The position numbers were made by a program, and so were the translations under genes. Positions 1-8,980 of a stretch of 29,096 nucleotides of DNA are shown here, piece after piece. Source of the DNA: Priapulus caudatus (lineage: Eukaryota; Priapulida; Priapulimorpha; Priapulimorphida; Priapulidae); the NCBI RefSeq assembly GCF_000485595.1, contig NW_014577446.1:202881-231976 (forward strand), written 5' to 3'. The notes below the pieces were generated by a model. It did no database searches and was not told the DNA's origin. It saw nothing but the letters and a program-made list of their open reading frames with translations. How positions within the stretch are numbered: position 1 is the first letter of the stretch; each line of letters opens with the position of its first letter.

Positions 1-135
1 CTACAGTACTGTTTACAGTAGCACACAAACACACTAACAGCGGCAAGTGTGCGCGCCCGTCGGTTCACTGCCGAGTTGTTGATTCCTATGTGCACACCCC
101 CAGAAGCATCTCTCTCTCTCTCATTATTCCCCACC

Positions 136-270
136 ATGGAGGTGTTGAATCGTATACACATGCTCCATCACAGCAGCGTACTAACTAGCGATAGCCGCAC
201 GACCGCGTGTTAAATGTCTTGGAAATTCACTAGCGACGTGGTAAGTCATGATGTTTTTCTTTCCCGGCAG
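136..270 (+). other. Possible alternative 5' exon: Kozak-perfect uORF then in-frame ATG
   Basis: The sequence CCACCATGG lies at 132-140. The ATG at 136 opens 25 codons that end in TAA at 211-213. An ATG follows immediately at 214 in the same frame, and it stays open for 19 codons straight into the IP3K exon at 271. This could be an alternative first exon giving a short kinase isoform, or it could simply be intron. Inside it, positions 241-270 begin GTAAGT and end CCCGGCAG, a 30-nt stretch with intron-like ends that is far shorter than ordinary animal introns. No TATA box was seen upstream. Confidence 0.25.
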
Positions 271-373
271 GTGTCCGGATGGAGGAAAATCCGCAACATG
301 GTGCAGTGGTCGCCCTTCATCCAGTATTACAAGAAGCAGAAGTATCCGTGGGTGCAGCTTGCTGGACATCAAG
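271..373 (+). CDS. IP3K: IP3 3-kinase exon (CaM-binding segment / start of kinase domain)
   Basis: Internal exon of inositol 1,4,5-trisphosphate 3-kinase, the cytosolic enzyme that converts Ins(1,4,5)P3 to Ins(1,3,4,5)P4 with ATP. It is 103 bp, phase 0 to phase 1, and encodes 34 residues including [22 protein letters not shown] and VQLAGHQ. In known IP3-3-kinases this basic, tryptophan-containing stretch belongs to or abuts the Ca2+/calmodulin-binding helix just before the catalytic domain. Acceptor: TTTCTTTCCCGGCAG ending at 270. Donor: CAAG/GTAAAG at 373/374. Earlier exons (the variable N-terminal region) would lie left of the window. The expected next exon is not on the plus strand; it is found inverted at 8829-8980. 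Confidence 0.93.
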
Positions 374-444
374 GTAAAGTGGCCGCCCGGAGTTGCGACC
401 CTTCGTGCTACCCTGTGCAAGCTGTCCTTCTGTCTATCAGAGCT

Positions 445-446
445 AG

Positions 447-480
<34 letters not shown>

Positions 481-612
481 ATCTGTCTGTCTGTCTCTCT
501 CTCTCTCTCGCTTTTTCTCTCTCTCTCTCTCTCTCGCTCTCTTCTCTCTCGCTCTCTTCTCTCTCTCTCTCACTCACTTACCTAGTCTTTCTCTCTCTCT
601 TTCTGTGTGTGT
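445..612. repeat. (TCTG)n/(TC)n microsatellite
   Basis: Pyrimidine-rich compound simple repeat: CTGT units from about 445 to 500, then TCTC units interrupted by occasional G. Open frames across it (Ser/Leu-rich one way, Arg/Glu-rich the other) are products of the repeat. Confidence 0.95.
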
Positions 613-1308
613 ATGTGTGTGTCGCTCTCTTATTCGGCAAACCTCCAACGAATCCGCTACTCTTCTTCATTCTTTCTATTCGCCTACATACACGCCCATA
701 TATATAATCCGTCGCACTTCGATCGCATTATTACTGATAAAGAACGATAATTGTGATTTCCTCACCTACTCTTTGACAGCTAGTACAACCCTCTCAAGAA
801 CGAATAATTTCGAACACGGCACTCCATAATCTTATTGACAATTTACACCCGTATTTTGTCTGGAGTAGGCATTCCCCGGTTTATTTATTTCAACCGTGAC
901 CAACTAGCTAGGATCCCATTATCAGAAACATCACAAACAACCGTGTTTATCATGAGTCTGAAGTTTCACAGTGTATACACGAGAATGGTCAAACATCACA
1001 ACGAAAATTAGATGGGGCGTTGAAGTTGCGTGTCGTCGAGTGCGCGGTGTAAAAAACTAGTCAAACGTGTCTATTGTGTGCTTACGCGAAGATATGATCG
1101 ATTTTCGAAGGTCGGCCGTTTGCCAACAACATCCAATATCGCTGAGTGCGTGTGTAATTTTAATCCGCATCTTCCGCGACCTGCTGTATTAGCATATACA
1201 GAGTATAGGCGGTACTAATACGACGTAAGACGTTATAATGTGTGCTGACGATGTTTCATCTGGGACCTGGCATGCATGCGCCTTCTGCTAGGATTGTCTC
1301 CCCCCTAC

Positions 1309-1388
1309 ACACACGCACATACACAGGTACGCACACACACACGCACGCACGCACGCGCACACACACACGCACGCGCACACACACACGA
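1309..1388. repeat. (CA)n/(CGCA)n microsatellite at an assembly breakpoint
   Basis: CACA and CGCA units with interruptions. The sequence right of it (from about 1399) is the reverse complement of DNA near 19783, so the array marks the left boundary of the inverted segment. The right arm also begins directly after a CA array (about 16552-16586). Simple repeats are common mis-join points. Confidence 0.9.
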
Positions 1389-1562
1389 AAGAGAAGATGT
1401 GCCACTTGTTTGTGCCCGTCATCATGTAACCGATGAAAGGAAGCCACCACGCAGCTGACAAATGGACTGTCACATAATCCGTCAGAGAGCGCTACCAACA
1501 CTGAGCAGGGGTCCGCTGTCACGCGCAGCGACAAAATGGGATATCTCACAGAGGCGCTACAT

Positions 1563-2370
1563 GTGCAAACCACCAGGTGCTGCTAAAGCCCAGGTCCCGG
1601 CTGATAAGATGCGGCGGCCCGGCTAGACGGGCGGCTACAGGTGGGCAACCACCGAAGGTGCTGCTAAACCACGTCCGGCATGACAGATGCAGGCAGCCCG
1701 GTAGAGGGCGCTAGCAGTGCGCAACCACACAGGTGCTGCTAAACCACGTCCCCGGCTGACAGATGCGGCAGCCCGGCAGAGGGCGCTACAGTGCAACGAC
1801 CAGGTGCTGCTAAACGACGTCCCGGCTGACAGATGCGCAGCCCGTAGAGGGGCGCTAACAGTGCAACGCTGACTCATGGTGCTGCTAAACGCACGTCCGA
1901 CTAGACAGATGCGGCAAAGCCCGGTAGAGGCGGCTACAGTGCAACCACCAAGGTGCGGATGGCCTAACCAACTGTCGCTGACTGACAGATGCGGCAGCAC
2001 CGTAAGAGGGCGCTACAAGTGGGCAAGCCAGCCAGGTGCTGCTAACGAGTCCTGACTGACAGATGCGGCAGGCCCGGTAGAGGGCGCTACAGTGGCAAAG
2101 GCCACCAAGGTGCTGGGCTAACGACGTTTCGCGGGCGACTGAGCAAGATGCGGGCGCCCGGTAGAGGGCGCTATCAGTTGCAACCACAAGGTGCTGCTAA
2201 ACGCACGTCCGCGGCTGACAGATGGCGGCAGCCGGTAGAGGGCGCTACATGTGCAAGCCACGCAGGTGCTGCTAAACCCACGTCCCGGCAATGACAGATG
2301 CGGCAGCCCGTAGAGGGCGGCTACAGTGCAACCAACCCGCAGGTGCTGCTTAAAGCCAACGTCCCCAGAT
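1563..2370. repeat. ~75-bp minisatellite, about 11 copies
   Basis: Tandem array with the recurring core GGTGCTGCTAAAC, seen near 1575, 1656, 1731, 1802, 1877, 1950 (degraded), 2033, 2109, 2190, 2263 and 2341. Each copy also contains CTGACAGATGCGGCAG and GTAGAGGGCGCTACAGTG. The matching place in the other arm (about 19562-19640) has a single unit. Irregular spacing is consistent with indel errors. It lies in the intron just after the donor of the exon copied at 2414-2582 (minus strand). Confidence 0.93.
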
Positions 2371-2413
2371 GGCATTAGCCCGTCCAGAGGGCGCCGCCCC
2401 GCTGCAGGCTCAC

Positions 2414-2582
2414 CTTGATGCCTCAGATGGCGAAAGTCCGAGGAAGGCTGTGGAGCTGATGCTCTTCAACGCCACAGGACCATGTAGCGTGGCTTCGTCA
2501 GCTCCGTCGCTTGCGCGTGCTCGCTCCTCCGTCGCATCGTCAGGCAATCCACACTGTATCCATCTTCTGGCGCGTACATGTC
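2414..2582 (-). pseudogene. Inverted, frameshifted copy of the IP3K exon of 19391-19540
   Basis: On the minus strand this matches the 150-bp exon at 19391-19540 with both splice sites recognisable: a GCAG acceptor region just above 2582 and CATCAAG/GTGAGC at the lower end. It is 169 bp instead of 150, so the frame is broken by several small insertions. Intact pieces include the reverse complement of the SISSTA and TKPRYMV codons. Because the shifts are single-base and scattered, sequencing error is as likely as true pseudogene decay. Confidence 0.85.
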
Positions 2583-4467
2583 CTGGCGGGGAGAGATGCG
2601 TGCGGTCAATCAATCAGAAATACCCGATGATAATAATATTAAAGCTTCGTTGCTAACTCAGCAGCTCACTGGCATCGAGTGGTTCGGCGAAATCGACTGT
2701 GCGAACCACACGCCAGGGTAGAAATGCAGTGGATTCTGCGTCCCAGCAGTGATGATGGCAGACTTCGATTCACGGCACGAATCTCAATAAATAACCGCAC
2801 GTGGTTTGCACACTTGTTAGTAAAATGACTAGGATCATTCGTTCAAGCGAATATGCTACTGATCGAAGATTCTCAGATCGGTTTAGTTTAATGCAGACTA
2901 ATTTGTATTGGCACCAGATATCCACCAATTATATCATCTTGGAAAGGTTCCTGCAATGAGACATATCAAGCAAGGTTGTGGTTTAACCTTTTTCCTGCAT
3001 GATCGCATTATTGGCACACATGCACACGCCACTACAGTTTATATTGGATAAATAAAAAATTGATAACAAACTAAGTGTGATGTTTGAATTTGTCACAAAT
3101 CTTATTAATCACGGTTAAGCATTCTATTTACCTGTACAGTAAGCAGTGTAGGCTTAGACATGATCAAACATCAGCCTTGAAAAATTATGGTGCAAAATCA
3201 CAAGATACCCGACCCCTCAAAAAAAAAATTGCAGGGCAAGCCGATGCTAATCATCACGAATGTAAACAACCCCACTCAATGTTTTCATTTCTCCATTAGT
3301 AAAATAACTAATGAAGCCGTTAGGAAGTGCCTAGCGCAAAATCCAGATTTTTCAAGATTCGTTAGTTAATTTAGATTAAAATGTGCTGCACATTACTTGT
3401 TATGACTCATAAATCAATGCGTGATTGTAATATTTAAATAAACGAAACTAAGTTACTATCGAGTCTTATTACGCAAATAGAAAGGCAACTCCATGAGAAA
3501 AAGTAATATACAATACTCTTTTCTATTAAGCGGGAAATAATTATGTTACAATACACTACAAACGCACAAATGATATACAGCTCGCACAATTTTTTAAATC
3601 AGAACTCACTCAACTGCATACGCAATATCCAAACTTCTGAACCCGCTTCTAAAATTAATGATGAAAGACAATGTTCAAGTCGAATTTTCCGCTTGCCAAT
3701 CAGGGAACAATAACGAAAGCAAATAAAACATAAAACCAACAATAGATATCCGCGCCTACCTTAAGCTTGACACCTACGGTATAAAGAGGATTAAGTGTCT
3801 CTAATCGAAACACAATGTCCAATATGCCACGATTTTTTGTCATCGACCAAGAGCTCGAAATAGGTACGCTCTGCTTTCTGACGTTATGTTAATGATGACC
3901 ACTAGTAACAACGTTCGACCAGACCCGCACTGTTAGTGGACGATACAAACCTATTTAACGACTTTTAACACAAATTAAGTGTAAGCGCCCCCCCGTCAAA
4001 CATAGGACTTTGCGGCGTGCACACATTTTTATATGTAGACTAATATTGTTTAGTTTCTCAGGGGTTTGACATGTAGCTATGACTCTACTATATTTTCATA
4101 TGATGCCATTATATTTCTGTCTGTACACGAACGCAAATGCACAAATAAGCATATTGATCCTTGCAATGTTTTTGATAGTTTTTACATCAAGTAAATATCA
4201 ATATCAATACTTACGTGACTTTGATTAATTTGTACGGACACCGGATCAAACACGTTTAGTCAAGGCAGATCAACAAGGTACTACACGGTCTACTGACTGA
4301 GCCCCTCCTGTTTCGTACAGCAGAACGACATGGGCGCAATTTATTACGCTCAAGAAACGAATGAAAATAACAAACTAAGCCTTCCAAGAAAAGAAGTAAA
4401 GGTTTTACATCGCATCAGTAACACACGTCACACCACGTAGACGTGCACACTTTGACTCGCGTCATTA
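2583..4467. other. Intron DNA of the inverted arm, no gene seen
   Basis: AT-rich unique sequence, the reverse complement of about 17652-19390 with scattered substitutions and gaps. No exon beyond the copied ones is recognised. Confidence 0.8.
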
Positions 4468-5412
4468 ATCACCCCGTCCAACACTCCGGACGGGTCCCTC
4501 CGACCATCCGCGCACGCGTACGGCCGACCAGCAAATGTACAAGTGCGTCGGCAAACTGCGAACACAAGCGCGAGAAAAAGTGCCCAACAAATGACAAAAC
4601 TTGAAAAAAAAACCGCGCTCTTAACGGCGCGACCTGTGGCGATCATAACGCGCGTTTCTCAACGGCGCGCGCCTAGACACGACGCTCTGCCACGGCTTAT
4701 GGCTTGTCTAAGCGGCGACAACCTCGCGTATCCCGCGGCGCTCTTACCACGCTCAATAGGGGGTTCTTTCCACGCGTCCTTCTACGTGTATCGCGACTGC
4801 ACGGCGACCTCACAGGCGGTTTCTTACCGACGTTCTCACGGCGAACTATATAAGCTGGTCAGATTTCGGAAAATTTTAACTGTATAGTTGTGCGTTTGCT
4901 GAGGTAGAAACACGATGCCGAAGAAGCAAGCAGCCGCAGAGGCCGAGCGCCGTGGTCGTGCCGCACGACAGATTCGGCCATGAAACAAATCGCAGATGCG
5001 GATGAGACAGATCATGATCCTTCGGCCGTTGAAAATGTTTACCATTTTCGCAGCGTCTTCGCCACGCCGTGTTACTGCGGCGTGTACTGAGCGTTTTATG
5101 AGATGTTAACTGACCGCTTGTCTCACGACCTATGCAGTGACCCACCGGCGTTCTCACCGCGTTTGCCAGGTCAGAGTGCGCCGAACTTGGCGTTTGTTTT
5201 GAACCATGCTCGAAAAACAAACGCCTGTGACTGCGGCGGATGCAAATTGGCGACCAATGCGGCGACCACACGCCACGATGTCCTGGCGTTTCCACACACA
5301 CCTTTAAATAACCACGCTTATGGCGATCCTGGCGGGCGCTCTGGCCCATTTTCCGTCGGCCGGTAGTCAGGCGCAGTAAGGACGCCAACCCACCCGGCGT
5401 ACGGGGTATTTC
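4468..5412. mobile_element. ~945-bp insertion absent from the other arm (candidate non-autonomous DNA transposon)
   Basis: The other arm has an uninterrupted empty site (junction near 17651/17652, TATGCGCGC/TAATGAGCG), so this block is present in only one copy of the locus. It is GC-richer than its flanks. Its ends are weakly inverted: ACCCCGT at 4471-4477 and ACGGGGT at 5401-5407. A 7-bp stem hairpin, CCCGTCC/GGACGGG, lies at 4473-4494. Inside are a TATATAAG box at about 4847 and, 60-70 bp downstream, an ATG at 4915 opening a short lysine/arginine/alanine-rich peptide. No transposase domain is recognised and no clean target-site duplication is visible, so the class is unknown. Its status as an insertion is secure; its status as a transposon is inferred. 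Confidence 0.65.
4915..4983 (+). CDS. Short basic ORF behind a TATA box inside the insertion
   Basis: ATG at 4915 follows CTATATAAGC (about 4846-4855) by about 60 bp. It opens 22 codons starting MPKKQAAAEAERRGRAARQ before a TGA at 4981. The composition (Pro-Lys-Lys start, then Ala/Glu/Arg) resembles the basic N-termini common in transposon-encoded proteins, but that is a resemblance of composition only. If real it may be a remnant of a longer protein cut by a frameshift or deletion. No function is assigned. Confidence 0.2.
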   Translation: MPKKQAAAEAERRGRAARQIRP

Positions 5413-5576
5413 GCGCGCATAGTAAAACTGCGTTACTCCATAGTACACAAAACTCGACAGCTCACATAAACAACCGAGGATAAATTTGCAAAGCTTCACA
5501 AACAACGGTAGATTACGCCGGCATCCAAGCTACAGCGCCTGGCGCCCCCCGCCTGCTGCCTCCCTTCACACTTCAC

Positions 5577-5707
5577 CTTCCTCAGCTTGGGCTTCTCTCA
5601 TCGACTTTGGCGAGCTACTCCTCAGTAGGTCGTAACCCGATCTTTACAGTCCATCACGCTGGGAAGTTGTGAAGCCAGCTAGCAGGTGCCTGCCATCTTA
5701 CAGTATT
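5577..5707 (-). pseudogene. Inverted, frameshifted copy of the IP3K exon of 17375-17502
   Basis: The minus strand matches the 128-bp exon at 17375-17502, including the acceptor TTACCAG before AATAC and the donor CTGAGGAAG/GTGA. Here it is 131 bp with several insertions and deletions, so the PxxxDxKxG motif codons are present but out of frame. It belongs to the inverted left arm and is not a second functional exon in this orientation. Confidence 0.85.
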
Positions 5708-5770
5708 CTGGTAATCATCCGGATGCGTCAAGGCGGCACATGTAATTCAGCGACGTTTACCATCAGCACA

Positions 5771-6215
5771 CCATGAGTGCATTATAACCCACAGATACTG
5801 TAACCTCACGGATGCTGTATAACCAAGGATACGGTTCCAGCGGATATGTAGAACGAAATGATAGTGTAACGCCAACGGATATGCATGTAAAACCATGGAT
5901 ACTGTAAACGCGCATAGATACTGTAACGCAACGGATGCTGTAAACGCATAGGATTCTGTAAAAACCCACGGATGCTGTAAACGACGGGGCAAGTATACGG
6001 TTTACCAACTAGATATCTGTAAACGCAAAGGATAGTGTAACCGCATCAGATACTGTAATGCCCATGGATGCCCGTAAACCATAGATACTGTAACCCACCA
6101 GATACTGTAACCCAGCGATGCTGTAAACTAATGATACTGTAATACGCAAGGATACTGTAGGCCCATGGATTCTGTAACCACAAGAAAGTGTAACGCCATT
6201 GATTACTGTACCCAC
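5771..6215. repeat. 16-bp minisatellite, left-arm copy
   Basis: Degenerate repeat of about 16-20 bp with the core GATACTGTAAACC / GGATGCTGTAAAC, the reverse complement of the array at 17015-17300. It is longer and noisier here (about 22-25 units) than in the right arm (about 18). Confidence 0.9.
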
Positions 6216-6674
6216 AGATGCCTCGTTAAGGATACTCTCAGTGATGAGGGGAGAGGGGGCCAAAGTACAAACCAGAAGGCCTCCTCTCGACCTTCCGGCC
6301 CTCCTCACCACCGCCATTGGTTTGTGTCAGGAAATGCATGGTCATAACAGGAACTGAAAATCATCTGCAAAAGACTTCAGGCGACTTTTCAAGGACATTT
6401 TATCAGAAATTAAGGACATTTTATCGGAACACATTATCGGAATTCATACACAGAACAAGATATACGCTGGATTAATTTAATAACGCCCATTCTTAAATCA
6501 CTGTCACCGTCTAAAACTTACGCTGGGATTCACATTAATAAACCCTCTAAAACACTGTAACTTTCTACAACATACCTTGATTTACTGACTGATTTTACTG
6601 ACTTACTGTAATTTGGTGATCATTAATTAAGTGTCCTATCGTTGGTCTAATAGCTTTTTAAAGGCTCATTTAAC
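6216..6674. other. Unique intron DNA at the end of the inverted arm
   Basis: Reverse complement of about 16588-16995. It contains repeated AAGGACATTTTATC words near 6398-6425. No gene seen. Confidence 0.75.
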
Positions 6675-6892
6675 GCAATTTTTATGAGTTTGCAGATTAT
6701 TGATGGTAGGCCCTACTAAAATTTCTGTTATTACAAGCAAGGATTCTTTCTAAAATTCCAAGTACATTTTCATGAAAATTCAAAGGACTTTTCAACACCA
6801 AAATCAACATTTACTAATTTCAGAGTACTTTTAAAGGACTCCCCTCAAATTCAAGGACTTTTCAAGTGCTGTGCAAACCAGGAATCTCTCAA
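6675..6892 (+). repeat. Direct repeat of 12389-12635 with TTCAAGGACTTTT motifs
   Basis: The block beginning GCAATTTTT at 6675 matches, in the same orientation, the first bases after the N gap (12389 onward). Both contain TTACAAGCAAGGAT, AAGTACATTTTCATGAAA, TTTACTAATTTCA and TTCAAGGACTTTTTC-like words, and both end in TTTGTGGAAGGTGG before the G-rich minisatellite. The nested TTCAAGGACTTTTCAAG words resemble terminal regions of some hAT-type non-autonomous elements; that link is inference. Confidence 0.85.
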
Positions 6893-8112
6893 ATTTGTGG
6901 AAGGTGGGGGCGGGGGGAGTGTAGGGACAGGAGGAAGGTGTGGCGGCGGAGGTGTAGGGAAGGAGAAAGGTGGGGCAGGGGGAGGTGTAGGGAAGGAGGA
7001 AGGTGTGGTCAGGGGAGGTGTAGGGAAAGGAGGAAGGTGGGCGGTGGAGGTGTGGGGAAGGAGAAGGTGGGCGGGAGGTGTAGGAAGGAGGAAGGTGGGC
7101 GAGGGAGTGTAGGAAGGAGGAAGGTTGGGGCAGGGGCGGTGTAGGAAGGAGAAGGTGGGGCGGGGAGGAGGTGTATGGGAAAGGAGGAAGGTGGGGCGTG
7201 GAGGTGTAGGGAAGGAGGAAGGTGGCAGAGGGGAGGTGTAGGGATAGGAGGAAGGTGGGGCGGGGGAGCGTGTAGGGAAAAGAGGAAAGTGGGGCGGTGG
7301 ATGGTGTATGGAAGGGAGCGAAGGTGTGGCGGGGGAGGTGTAGGGAAGGAGGAAGGTGTGGCGGGTGAGGTGTAGGGAAAGAGGAAGGTGGGCAGGGGGG
7401 AGGTGTAGGGAAGGAGGAAGGTGGGGCGGGTGGAGGTGTAGGGAAGGAGGAAGGTGGGGCACGGGAGGTGTAGGGAAAGGAGAAAGGTGGGGGCGGGGAG
7501 GTGTAGGGAAGGAGGAAGGTGGGGCGGGGAGGTGTAGAGAGCGAAGGGTTGGGACGGGATGGAGGTGTAGGGGAAGGAGGAAGGTGGGGCGGGGAGGTGT
7601 AGAGGAAAGGAGGAATGGTGGGGGGCGGGGGAGGTGTAGGGAAGGAGGAAGGTGGGGCGGGGGAGGGTGTAGGGAAGGGAGGATAAGGGTGGGGCGGTTT
7701 GTGAGGTGTAGGGAAGAAAGGAAGTGGGGCAGGGGAGGTGTTAGGGAAGGAGAAGGTGGGAGGCGGGTGAGGTGTAGGGAAGGAGGAAGTGGGGCATGGG
7801 GGAGTGTAGATAAGGAGAAAAGGTGGGGCGGGGAGGTGTAGGGAAGGAGAAGGTGGGGCGGGGGAGGTGTAGGGATAGTAGGAAGGTGGGCAGGGGGAGG
7901 TGTAGGGAAGGAGGAAGGTGGGGCGGGGGAGGTGTAGGAAAGGAGGAAAGGTGGGTGGGCGCGTGTAGGGAAGGAGGAAGGGTGGGGCGGGGAGGAGGTT
8001 GTAGGGAAAGAGGATGGGTGGGGAGGTGTAGGGAAGGAGGATAGGTTGGGTGGGGGCGGTGAAGGAAGGAGGAAAGGTGGGGGCAGGGAGGTGTTATGGG
8101 AAGGAGGAAGGT
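6893..8112. repeat. 31-bp G-rich minisatellite, G-rich strand on plus
   Basis: About 38 imperfect copies of a 31-bp unit built from GTGTAGGGAAGGAGGAAGG followed by TGGGGCGGGGGA. Runs of four and five G on one strand suggest G-quadruplex potential. Long proline/serine-rich or glycine/arginine-rich open frames across it are translation of the repeat, not genes. Confidence 0.97.
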
Positions 8113-8200
8113 GGGGCCTACTTCCCCTCCCCACATACTGAGAAGTATGCCTTGACGGCAACGCACCCCGGTTGGCGGGCGGGGGAGGTGTGAAGGAAGG
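8113..8200. other. Orientation switch inside the minisatellite
   Basis: A short non-repeat island separates G-rich (left) from C-rich (right) orientation of the same 31-bp unit. It contains CATACTGAGAAGTATGCC, similar to CATACTGAGAATATCC at about 16990-17005, so it seems to be a scrap of the neighbouring intron. A foldback read or a palindromic rearrangement would produce this. Confidence 0.6.
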
Positions 8201-8812
8201 AGGGGGGGGGGTTAACACTCCGCCCCGCCCAACCTTCCTGCCTTGCCTAAACACCTCACGCCGGCCCACTCCTCCTTCCGCTACACCTCACGCTCCGAGT
8301 CCACCTTCATCCTTGCCCTACACGGCTCCCCCGCGCCCATGCTTCCTCCTTTCCTACACGGCTGCCCCCGCCCCCACCTTCCTCCTTCCCAACACCTCCC
8401 CTGCCCCCACTCGGCTTTCTCCTTTCACTAGCACGGCATCCGCCTGCCCACGCATTCCTCCTTCCTACACATCCCCTGCCAGCACCTTCCTGCCATTCCC
8501 CCACACCTCGGCCGCCCTACCCCCACCTCCTCAGCTTCCCTACACCTCCCCCCGCGGCCACCGTTCCTGCCTTCCCTACACGGACCCCCTGCCCCACCCT
8601 TTCCTCCTTTCGCTACTACCTCCCCTGCGCCCACCTTCCTCCTTGCCTAAGCAACCTCCCCTGCCACAGCCTTCCTCCTTCCCCCAACCTCCCGCCCTTA
8701 CGCCCACCTTTCCTGCCTTCGCCTACACCTCCCCCACACTTCCTCCTTTTCCCTTAGTTGCCACTACCTCCCCCCGCCCCACCTTCCTCCTTCCCGTACA
8801 CTTCCCGCAGCT
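8201..8812. repeat. 31-bp minisatellite in inverted orientation (C-rich on plus)
   Basis: About 20 degraded copies of the reverse complement unit (CCACCTTCCTCCTTCCCTACACC). It is the mirror of 6893-8112 and abuts the donor side of the inverted exon at 8829-8980, so in gene orientation the minisatellite lies just downstream of that exon. Confidence 0.95.
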
Positions 8813-8828
8813 GCGTCATGAAGGATAC

Positions 8829-8980
8829 TCTCGCCTCCTACGTTCGACGGGTCCCAAGGTAGTGTGGCACGTAAGGGTCGGAGGATGTCGTGCATGGAAG
8901 CCTTCTCCAGGCAGCGAGCTTCCTTCGGGCAGAACTTCTATCAGTATGGTGCCCGTGGTCGGCCAGCCTTGAAAACAACG
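8829..8980 (-). CDS. IP3K: IP3 3-kinase exon found only in inverted orientation (N-lobe, ATP-lysine region)
   Basis: On the minus strand this 152-bp segment carries, in order but in shifting frames, FKAG, GTIL, KFCPKEARCLEK, MHDILRP, YVPHYLG and VGGE. That is the block known to follow the QLAGHQ segment in IP3-3-kinases; in the family its ILKK strand holds an ATP-contacting lysine. The acceptor CTGCCGCAG lies at 8981-8989. The donor GAGA/GTATCC gives a phase-1 end, which joined to the AA-TAC start at 17375 reads [12 protein letters not shown] as the family requires. At least three single-base gaps break the frame (for example CCCTTACGTG where the frame needs one T fewer). This is the exon missing from the plus strand between 373 and 17375. 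Errors or pseudogene decay cannot be told apart here. Confidence 0.85.

Larger units (their letters stand above)
374..1398 (+). other. Intron sequence with TCTG/CT and CA microsatellites
   Basis: Intron downstream of the 271-373 exon. It holds a (TCTG)n then (CT)n microsatellite at about 445-610 and a (CA/CGCA) array at about 1309-1388. No exon with family similarity was recognised. The CA array sits exactly where the sequence switches into an inverted copy of downstream DNA. Confidence 0.7.
1399..6668 (-). repeat. Left arm of large inverted repeat (matches 16588-19783)
   Basis: Reading this arm backwards reproduces, in order, the DNA from 16588 to 19783: the unique intron around 16600-16990, the 16-bp minisatellite, the exon of 17375-17502, the intron 17503-19390, the exon 19391-19540 and the flank to 19783. 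Clear anchors are 4260-4350 against 17760-17850, 3380-3600 against 18440-18640, and 2414-2582 against 19391-19540. Many single-base gaps, a ~945-bp insertion and longer tandem arrays make this arm about 2 kb longer. It looks like an error-rich copy of the alternative haplotype placed in reverse. Confidence 0.93.

Noticed and set aside
1305-1400. CRISPR-like regular spacing in repeat arrays
   Set aside because: This and the other arrays are direct tandem repeats without unique spacers, in a eukaryotic gene context.
4876-5505. A 209-codon minus-strand frame across the left-arm insertion
   Set aside because: It crosses the insertion boundary into intron and shows no recognisable motif.
6851-8269. 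A 472-codon proline/serine-rich minus-strand open frame resembling an extensin
   Set aside because: It lies entirely on the 31-bp minisatellite, and its protein repeats follow the DNA unit in drifting frames.
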